From Sphingomonas sp. PP-CE-1A-559 (GTDB lineage: Bacteria > Pseudomonadota > Alphaproteobacteria > Sphingomonadales > Sphingomonadaceae), in assembly GCF_004340965.1 (NCBI RefSeq), contig NZ_SLYA01000003.1, positions 310,001 to 374,000 of the forward strand: 64,000 nt of DNA, in the 5' to 3' direction. Shown here one piece after another: positions 53,883-64,000 of the stretch (the first letter of the stretch is position 1; the number at the start of each line of letters is the position of its first letter). The position numbers and the translations under genes are program-made. The notes beneath the pieces are model-generated. The model had not been told where the DNA came from and ran no database searches. It saw only the letters and a list, made by a program, of their open reading frames with translations.

Positions 53883-53954
53883 GTCCGATTCGGTATCAAT
53901 AAGCCTTGTTGAGAATTGTTCTTATATAATTTGGCTGATTTGATCGATTAATAC

Positions 53955-53969
53955 GTCAGTCATGCTGAC
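53955..53969. promoter_or_regulatory. Small palindrome in the gltD upstream region
   Basis: GTCAG-TCATG-CTGAC in a 151-base AT-richer gap before gltD. A TATAAT hexamer lies at 53925-53930 but no well-spaced -35 box is seen. It could be a regulator site for gltDB; evidence is weak. Confidence 0.3.
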
Positions 53970-54033
53970 ATGCTGGTCGATTTCACGGTGACAAGCTTCC
54001 GATGGCGCAATAACGCGGCTGTCGGAGGCATGT

Positions 54034-55472
54034 ATGGCGAACGATTCGATGCTAAAGTTTGTCGGGCGGGAGCAATCCTATCCGGCAAAGCGCACCGCGG
54101 ATGAGCGACAGGAGGATTTCCGTGAAATCGCGCAGCGATACGCGGTCCAGCCAGCCGAGGAACAGGCCGGACGCTGCTCGCAGTGCGGCGTGCCCTATTG
54201 TTCGGTCCATTGCCCGCTGCACAACCATATCCCCGATTGGCTCCGGCTTACGGCGGAAGGGCGGCTGCGCGAGGCGTATGAACTCAGCAACGCGACCTCG
54301 ACCATGCCCGAGATTTGCGGCCGCATCTGTCCGCAGGACCGGCTGTGCGAAGGCAATTGCGTCATAGAGTTCACCGGGCACGGCGCGGTCACGATCGGCT
54401 CGGTCGAGAAGTTCATCACCGACACCGCCTGGGAAAACGGCTGGGTCGAACCGCTGGTCCCCGGCAAGTCGCGCGGCCAGTCGGTCGGCGTGATCGGTGC
54501 GGGCCCGGCGGGCCTGACCGCAGCGGAATATCTGTGCGGGCACGGCTATGACGTCCACGTCTACGACCGCTACGACCGCGCAGGCGGGTTGCTCACCTAT
54601 GGCATCCCCGGCTTCAAGCTCGAAAAGCCGATCGTCATGCGCCGCGTCGAGCGGCTCAAGGCAGCCGGCATCGTCTTCCACGAAGGCTTTGCGGTCGGCG
54701 ATGACGCGAGCCTCGACGATCTCCGCCAGCGCCACGACGCGATCCTGATCGCGACCGGCGTCTACAAGGCGCGCGCGATGGACCTGCCCGGTGGCGGATC
54801 GAACGGCGTGGTCGCGGCACTCGACTTCCTCGTCGCCTCGAACCGCAAGGGCTTCGGCGACGCCGTCCCCGCATTCGACGACGGCAGCCTCAATGCAGAG
54901 GGCAAGGACGTCGTCGTGATCGGCGGCGGCGACACCGCGATGGACTGCGTCCGCACCGCGATCCGCCAGGGCGCCAAGTCGGTGAAGTGCCTCTACCGTC
55001 GCGACCGCGCCAACATGCCCGGCTCGCAGCGCGAAGTCGCCAATGCGGAGGAAGAAGGCGTCGAGTTCGTCTGGCTCTCCGGCCCGCAGAGCTTCGACGG
55101 CGGCGATATCGTGTCGAGCGTCAAGGTGCGGAAGATGCGTCTCGGCGCCCCCGACGCAAGCGGCCGCCGCGCGCCCGAACCCGATCCCGCCGGCGATTAT
55201 TCGGTCGATGCCGATCTCGTGATCAAGGCGCTCGGCTTCGACGCCGAGGATCTGCCGACCCTGTTCGCGACGCCGGAACTGGGCGTGAGCCGCTGGGGCA
55301 CCGTGCTGGTCGACGGCAAGACGCTGATGACCTCGCTCGACGGCGTGTTCGCGGCAGGCGACATCGTCCGCGGCGCGAGCCTAGTCGTCTGGGCGATCCG
55401 CGACGGCCGCGACGTCGCCGCGACGATGCACAAATGGCTGAAGACCAAGGCGGCCAACGCGAAGGTGGCGGC

Positions 55473-55476
<4 letters not shown>
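54034..55476 (+). CDS. gltD: Glutamate synthase, small subunit
   Basis: The NADPH-binding subunit of GOGAT, 480 residues. Seen: two cysteine sets for the [4Fe-4S] clusters ('CSQCGVPYCSVHCP' and 'CGRICPQDRLCEGNC'), FAD motif 'GVIGAGPAGLTAAEYL' and NADPH motif 'VVVIGGGDTAMDCVRTA'. It passes electrons from NADPH to the large subunit for glutamate formation. Its stop overlaps the gltB start as ATGA, so the order here is gltD-gltB, the reverse of E. coli. Confidence 0.96.
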
Positions 55477-59999
<4,523 letters not shown>

Positions 60000-60011
60000 G
60001 CCCAAGCCCTC

Positions 60012-60041
60012 ACACCACCCCGGCGCCCGCCCGGGGTGGTG
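60012..60041. repeat. Short palindrome, likely remnant of a B-family element
   Basis: 'CACCACCCCGGCGCCCGCCC' runs into 'GGGGTGGTG': the two ends of a B-family element with the core lost. It also serves as a hairpin 12 bases after the gltB stop. Confidence 0.6.
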
Positions 60042-60055
60042 CAAGTTAGAGGTTT

Positions 60056-60179
60056 CACGCGGAGACGCGGAGACGCGGAGCTAAAGTCCCTCTGCATCTC
60101 TCTTATTGCGATCGGTGGTGAAGGAGCTTCGCCCGCAGCGAACGCAACACCTCCGCGTCTCCGCGCCTCCGCGTGAACC
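60056..60179. repeat. 'GCGGAGACGCGGAG' inverted repeat
   Basis: 'TTCACGCGGAGACGCGGAGA' (with CGCGGAG a third time) faces 'CTCCGCGTCTCCGCGCCTCC' and 'GCGTGAA' across about 70 bases. The arms carry a 9-base direct repeat (CGCGGAGAC). Similar sequences are scattered between genes in several bacterial phyla. Confidence 0.75.
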
Positions 60180-60246
60180 AAATCTTCTTGCTCGGCGCCA
60201 ACCCGCGCTAGTGACACAGCCGCCCCCCACCGCCTAAACGGATGGC

Positions 60247-60921
60247 ATGTGGCAGCTTTATCAATTCCCCCTGTGTCCCTTCTCGCGAAAGGTGCGCCTG
60301 CTGCTGGGCGAGAAGGGGGTCGGCTACGAACTGGTCCGCGAATCGCCCTGGGATCGCCGCGACGAGTTCATGGATATGAACCCCGCCGGCCAGACTCCGG
60401 TGATGGTCGACGCATCGCGCGGTGTCGCCCCGCTGATCGATTCGATGGCGATCTGCGAATTCTTTGAGGAAACCGTCGAGAAGGCGGCGATGATCAACGG
60501 CACCGCAACCAACCGCGCCGAGATCCGCCGCTTGGTCACATGGTTCGACACGCATTTCTACCGCGACGTCACCGGACCACTGCTGCACGAACGCATGGTC
60601 AAGCGCCTCGCCCACCGCACCGCGCCCGACGCGAAGGGCCTGCGCGAGGCGATGAAGGCCGCGGTCGGGCATCTCGATTATATGGACTACCTGCTCGATC
60701 ACCGGAACTGGCTCGGCGGCGCGACGATGAGTCTCGCCGATCTAGCGGCCGCCGCGCAGATATCCGTCACCGATTATCTCGGCGGGATCGACTGGAAGGG
60801 CCACGACCAGACCGCACGCTGGTATCGCGGCTTCAAGAGCCGCCCGAGCTTCCGCCCGCTGCTGTCCGAACGGATGGAGCTGATCTCACCCCCGGCACAC
60901 TACGACAATGTCGATTTCTGA
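60247..60921 (+). CDS. Glutathione S-transferase family protein
   Basis: A 224-residue GST. The thioredoxin-like N domain begins '[23 protein letters not shown]' with a CPFS motif (catalytic Cys or Ser), then '[11 protein letters not shown]' and '[13 protein letters not shown]' (glutathione site). The C-terminal helical domain has '[41 protein letters not shown]'. Such proteins act as detoxifying transferases or thiol reductases; the substrate is unknown. It overlaps the CsaA-like gene by 14 bases. Confidence 0.9.
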   Translation: MWQLYQFPLCPFSRKVRLLLGEKGVGYELVRESPWDRRDEFMDMNPAGQTPVMVDASRGVAPLIDSMAICEFFEETVEKAAMINGTATNRAEIRRLVTWFDTHFYRDVTGPLLHERMVKRLAHRTAPDAKGLREAMKAAVGHLDYMDYLLDHRNWLGGATMSLADLAAAAQISVTDYLGGIDWKGHDQTARWYRGFKSRPSFRPLLSERMELISPPAHYDNVDF

Positions 60922-61255
60922 GATGATCGCGTATCCGGACTTCGAGAAGGTCGACATCCGCGTCGGCACGATCGTCGAAGCGGAACCGTTCCCCGAAGCA
61001 CGCAAACCCGCGTTCAAGCTGCGGATCGATTTCGGCGACGAGATCGGCGTGAAGCGCTCGTCCGCGCAGATCACCGAGCATTATACGCCTGAGACGCTCG
61101 TCGGCAGCCAGGTCGCCGCGGTCGTCAACTTCCCGCCACGTCAGATCGGCCCGATGATGTCCGAAGTCCTGACGCTCGGCTTTCCCGATGCGGATGGGAA
61201 GGTCGTGCTGATCTCGCCGACCGGACCGGTCCCGAACGGGGGTAGGCTGTTTTGA
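60908..61255 (+). CDS. CsaA-like tRNA-binding-domain protein
   Basis: A 115-residue protein consisting of an OB-fold tRNA-binding domain like that of methionyl- and phenylalanyl-tRNA synthetases: '[45 protein letters not shown]', '[20 protein letters not shown]', '[12 protein letters not shown]'. In Bacillus CsaA is a chaperone for export; a role with tRNA is also possible. The ATG at 60908 overlaps the GST gene; an ATG at 60923 is an alternative. Confidence 0.9.
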   Translation: MSISEMIAYPDFEKVDIRVGTIVEAEPFPEARKPAFKLRIDFGDEIGVKRSSAQITEHYTPETLVGSQVAAVVNFPPRQIGPMMSEVLTLGFPDADGKVVLISPTGPVPNGGRLF

Positions 61256-61279
61256 ACCGTCCGGTCATCACCTAAATCC

Positions 61280-61358
61280 GTTCTCCCGCGAAGGCGGGAG
61301 CCCAGGGTACCAGTCGTAACGCTCTTGGCTCCTGGACCCCCGCTTTCGCGGGGGAACG
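61280..61358. repeat. Palindromic intergenic repeat, family A with long loop
   Basis: 'TTCTCCCGCGAAGGCGGGAG' and 'CCCCCGCTTTCGCGGGGGAAC' are separated by about 40 bases rather than the usual 13. It lies in the convergent gap before the OmpA-family gene. Confidence 0.65.
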
Positions 61359-61393
61359 GTAGGCAGGGGAGAATACCCTCGATAAGCGCCTGC

Positions 61394-62068
61394 TTACTGG
61401 CGCAGGTCGTTCTGCGTGATCGGCACGATCTTCACCTCGACGCGACGGTTCGCTGCCCGGCCCGCATCTGTGTCATTCGACGCGATCGGCTGCGTCTTGC
61501 CGTAACCGCGCGTACCGATCCGCGCGCTCTGCACGCCGTGGCCCGACAGGTAATCCGCGACCGAGCGTGCGCGACGCTCCGACAGCGTCTGGTTGTACGC
61601 GTCGCTGCCGGTCGAATCGGTGTGCCCGTACACGTCGACATAGGTCTGGTTGTACTGCGACAGCGTGTCGGCAACCTGGTCGAGCGTCCGCTGGAACTGC
61701 GGCTGCACGTTGGCGCTGTCATACGCGAAGGTGATGCCCGACGGGATGTTGAGCACCAGGTCGTCGCCCTGGCGGATCACCTGCACGTCGGTGCCGGCAG
61801 TGCGCGCGCGCAGGTCGCGCTCCTGCTTGTCCATGTACGCGCCGATGCCCGCACCCGCGAGACCGCCGATGCCTGCGCCGAGCAGCTTCTCGGTCCGGTC
61901 ATGCCGTCCACCGACCACGTCGCCGAGCAGATAGCCGCCCAGCGCGCCGCCGATGCCGCCAAGCGCGGTCTTGGAAATCGTCTGGCGACCGGTCTCCGGA
62001 TCGGTGGTGCAGCCGCTGGTGGCGATCAATGCCGCGATTGCAGCGCCTGCGAACATCTTGGTTTTCAT
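61394..62068 (-). CDS. OmpA-family lipoprotein with glycine-zipper
   Basis: A 224-residue envelope protein. The signal peptide ends in 'LIATSGC' (Cys20, lipobox). A glycine-zipper segment ('GGIGGALGGYLLGDVVGG', 'GAGIGGLAGAGIGAYMD') is followed by the OmpA/MotB peptidoglycan-binding domain: 'GITFAYDSANVQPQF', 'YVDVYGHTDSTGSDAYNQTLSERRARSVADYL', 'ARIGTRGYGKTQPIASN' and 'NRRVEVKI'. It anchors the outer membrane to peptidoglycan. GGGAG precedes the ATG at 62066-62068. Confidence 0.92.
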   Translation of the reverse strand: MKTKMFAGAAIAALIATSGCTTDPETGRQTISKTALGGIGGALGGYLLGDVVGGRHDRTEKLLGAGIGGLAGAGIGAYMDKQERDLRARTAGTDVQVIRQGDDLVLNIPSGITFAYDSANVQPQFQRTLDQVADTLSQYNQTYVDVYGHTDSTGSDAYNQTLSERRARSVADYLSGHGVQSARIGTRGYGKTQPIASNDTDAGRAANRRVEVKIVPITQNDLRQ

Positions 62069-62263
62069 AGATAATCTCCCTGAGACATGACGAATGACGG
62101 CTTCGTGCCCGATACGCCCGATAACCCGGTGTCGCGACGATTGTTCCGCCTGCGCACTGAACCGAGCCTGACCATCTTCGCGGTCCGATGTCGAGTATGC
62201 GCAAGCCAGTACGTAAGGACGGTTGTGCGACGGACCGTTGTCCTGCAAAGAGCGCGTGAGCCA

Positions 62264-63565
62264 ATGGCACCGCTTCCCCCCTTCCCCTGGATCGACGTCG
62301 CGATCATCCTCGCGCTCGTCGCGTTGAACGGCGTGTTCGCGATGAGCGAACTCGCGATCGTCTCGGCGCGCAAAGCCCGGCTCGAGGCGATGGCGCGCTC
62401 GGGCAAGAAGGGCGCGCGCGCCGCGCTGGTCCTCGCGGCCGACCCCGGCAAGTTCCTCTCGACCGTCCAGATCGGCATCACGCTGATCGGTATCCTCGCC
62501 GGTGCGTATTCGGGCTCCAGTCTCGGCATGCCGACCGCCGCGCGGTTGCAGGCGTGGGGCCTGTCCGCCTCGACCGCGGAGACCGCCGGCTTCGCGATCG
62601 TCATTGGCCTGACGACCTATGCATCGCTGATCATCGGCGAACTCGTCCCGAAACAGTTCGCGCTGCGTGCGCCCGAGGCGATCGCCTCGTTCATGGCACC
62701 CGTCATGCGCTGGCTCGCGATCGGCACCGCGCCGATCGTCTGGGTGCTCGATTCGACCAGCGCGCTGATCTTCCGCGCGCTCCGCCTGAACCGCGAATCG
62801 GAAGAGCATGTCACCGCCGAAGAACTCCACATGATCGTCGCCGAGGCGTCGAAGTCGGGGATCATCGAGGAGCATGAGCGCTCGATCATCTCGGGCGTCG
62901 TCCGCCTCGCGGATCGCCCGGTCCGCGAAGTGATGACGCCGCGCACCGAGATCGACTGGCTCGACTGCGACTGGGGTCCCGACGAGATCCGCGAGACGCT
63001 GCTCGCATCGCAGCACACCCGCCTGCCGGTCGGCGAAGGCTCGATCGACGCGGTCAAGGGCGTCGTCCAGGCGCGCGACATCGCCGCCGCGCTGTTCCGC
63101 GGCGAGCCGATCGACCTGCGTGCGCTGATGCGCAAAGCCCCCGTCGTGATCGACCAGATCGACGCGATGGACGCGTTGCTGGCGCTCCGCGAAGCCGAAG
63201 TACCGATGGCGCTGATCCATGACGAATACGGCCATTTCGAAGGGATCGTGACACCGGCGGATCTGCTCGCGGCGATCGCTGGCGAGTTCAAGTCGGACTC
63301 CGATCCGGACGATGCGCCCTCGGTCGTGGTCCGCGACGACGGCTCGTTGCTGGTGGCAGGCACGATGGCGGCGGATTCGCTTGCCGACCGCCTTGGCATC
63401 GACCTCCCGGAGGACCGCGACTACGCGACCGTCGCAGGGTTGGCCCTGTCGGTGTTCCGCCATCTGCCGGGCGAGGGCGAAAGCTTCGTCGAACAAGGCT
63501 GGAAGTTCGAGATCGTCGATCTCGACGGACGGCGGATCGATAAGCTGCTGGTGAGCGAAGTCTGA
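62264..63565 (+). CDS. CorC/HlyC-family membrane protein (CNNM and CBS domains)
   Basis: A 433-residue protein: a CNNM (DUF21) membrane domain (to about 200; 'ALVALNGVFAMSELAIVSARKARL', 'IGITLIGILAGAYSGSSLG', 'IGELVPKQFALRAPE'), two CBS domains (about 225-345; 'VREVMTPRTEIDWLD', 'PMALIHDEYGHFEGIVTPADLL') and a C-terminal CorC_HlyC domain (about 360-430). The family is linked to magnesium or cobalt efflux. The ATG at 62264 is chosen as the first before the DUF21 helix. Confidence 0.93.
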   Translation: MAPLPPFPWIDVAIILALVALNGVFAMSELAIVSARKARLEAMARSGKKGARAALVLAADPGKFLSTVQIGITLIGILAGAYSGSSLGMPTAARLQAWGLSASTAETAGFAIVIGLTTYASLIIGELVPKQFALRAPEAIASFMAPVMRWLAIGTAPIVWVLDSTSALIFRALRLNRESEEHVTAEELHMIVAEASKSGIIEEHERSIISGVVRLADRPVREVMTPRTEIDWLDCDWGPDEIRETLLASQHTRLPVGEGSIDAVKGVVQARDIAAALFRGEPIDLRALMRKAPVVIDQIDAMDALLALREAEVPMALIHDEYGHFEGIVTPADLLAAIAGEFKSDSDPDDAPSVVVRDDGSLLVAGTMAADSLADRLGIDLPEDRDYATVAGLALSVFRHLPGEGESFVEQGWKFEIVDLDGRRIDKLLVSEV

Positions 63566-63619
63566 GGGTCTAGCGTGGGGCGCGTAAGTTTATATCGAAC
63601 CCGACGCTTCTACGTATGC

Positions 63620-63724
63620 ACCACCCCGGCGAAGGCCGGGGTCCAATTGGCAAGGCCGCAGTAACGAAGCGCTACCCTAGTTTACGACGTCCCCCAATTG
63701 GGCCCGGCCTCCGCCGGGGTAGTG
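63620..63724 (+). repeat. Long palindromic element, family B
   Basis: Arms 'CACCACCCCGGCGAAGGCCG' and 'GGCCTCCGCCGGGGTAGTG' with a core containing 'GCAGTAACGAAGCGCTACCC' and 'ACGACGTCCCCCAATTGGG'. Forward orientation; closest core match to the copy at 7763 (reversed). Confidence 0.8.
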
Positions 63725-63802
63725 GTCGATTGGGAGACTTGTCTCCTACTTGAGGACTCGTTTCTCTCACGCCGAGGACGCGCTTGTCCCTGCCATCCGT
63801 TC

Positions 63803-63935
63803 GTCCTGAGTAGCCGCTGAGCTTGTCGAAGCGACGTATCGAAGGACAGGTTGGCGCGCGGAACACATGCTTCGATACGAGCCCTCAAGACGCTCCTGAC
63901 GGAGCCACTCGGTTCTTACTCAGCACGAACGGAGA
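63803..63935. repeat. Large inverted repeat, 'TTGTCGAAG' type
   Basis: 'GTTCGTCCTGAGTAGCCGCT' with 'GAGCTTGTCGAAGCGACGTA' and 'TCGAAGGACAGG' forms one half; the second half 'CTTCGATACGAGCCCTCAAG' with 'CTTACTCAGCACGAACGG' is a diverged inverse copy. Sequences with 'CTGAGCTTGTCGAAG' are scattered in many proteobacterial genomes. Confidence 0.65.
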
Positions 63936-64000
63936 GGGCAGGGGGAAGAAGAGACGAGCCCGTTCGGCTCCGCCCCCTTCTACTGACCGGTTTCGGCAGC

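Larger units (their letters stand above)
63566..64000. other. Non-coding end of the window
   Basis: The last 435 bases hold a B-family element (63620-63724), a large inverted repeat (63803-63935) and about 65 further bases; no gene is supported up to the edge. Confidence 0.55.

Noticed and set aside
53925..53930. TATAAT as a sigma-70 promoter for gltD
   Set aside because: No -35 hexamer at 16-18 bases; too weak to list as a promoter on its own.

Overview
The window is a GC-rich, densely packed bacterial chromosome segment that reads as an alphaproteobacterium of the Sphingomonadales (a Sphingomonas-like organism). The main reasons are the gene content (class I lysyl-tRNA synthetase, a CarD-type regulator, a 7Fe ferredoxin, a SUV3-like helicase, a cytochrome bc1 assembly chaperone of the CBP3 type, a TIGR02186 protein behind a TauE permease, and an NDUFA9-like protein), frequent GTG/TTG starts, many ATGA/GTGA stop-start overlaps, and palindromic repeats between genes. 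About 60 protein genes (one truncated at the window edge, one decayed) and two tRNA genes are supported. There is no rRNA, CRISPR array, phage or intact insertion sequence.

Layout. 1-4 kb: the 5' part of a TonB gene, a YodC-like small protein, gltX, prs and a PilZ protein. 4.4-7.5 kb: sucC (without sucD) followed by etfB-etfA. 8-16.4 kb: a second TonB-family protein, an acyltransferase, a dipeptidase, an MFS exporter coupled to a deacetylase of the histone deacetylase/acetylpolyamine family, thpR, class I lysK and a glycine-zipper protein. 16.6-21.8 kb: a DinG-like helicase, a SixA-like phosphatase, a YceD (DUF177) protein coupled to a bc1 assembly chaperone, and bamE. 22-24.5 kb: a two-gene NfrB/NfrA-like glycan locus lacking the usual c-di-GMP domain. 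24.5-30 kb: TauE, TIGR02186, a HerA-type ATPase, a small YdeI/OmdA protein and an M23 peptidase. 30.5-36.3 kb: SUV3-like helicase, S4 protein, ferredoxin, CarD and two GIN-domain envelope proteins. 36.5-46 kb: DUF1489, mgtE, a peptidyl-prolyl isomerase, a LysR regulator, a bacterial CDC48, an NTF2/TetR pair with a clear operator, and an MFS/monooxygenase pair. 45.5-50.2 kb: a methyltransferase, a phospholipase D-like protein, rpoZ, rlmE and ppx/gppA. 50.3-52 kb: an island between tRNA-Gln and tRNA-Leu with a wrecked toxin gene and an apparently intact immunity-like gene. 52-64 kb: NDUFA9-like protein, uppP, gltD-gltB, a glutathione transferase, a CsaA-like protein, an OmpA-family lipoprotein and a CorC/HlyC-family protein.

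How they work together. Most genes are housekeeping: central carbon, electron and nitrogen flow (sucC, etfBA, gltDB, fdxA), translation and RNA handling (gltX, lysK, thpR, rlmE, the SUV3-like helicase, both tRNAs), transcription (rpoZ, carD) and envelope building (bamE, uppP, M23 peptidase, TonB, OmpA lipoprotein, NfrBA-like pair). The accessory parts are the toxin island, the small regulator cassettes and the repeats.

The most unusual material is non-coding. (1) A structured repeat of about 80-120 nt occurs five times, each time directly after a stop codon and in the same orientation as the preceding gene (PilZ, etfA, methyltransferase, rpoZ, rlmE). (2) A separate element of about 105 bp with long terminal inverted repeats and a conserved, directional core occurs five times between genes. 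(3) A LysR-type site and a perfect intrinsic terminator lie between lysR and cdc48 with no gene between them, which suggests a small RNA. (4) The toxin remnant between the two tRNAs keeps a recognisable nuclease-like tail and an apparently intact downstream partner.
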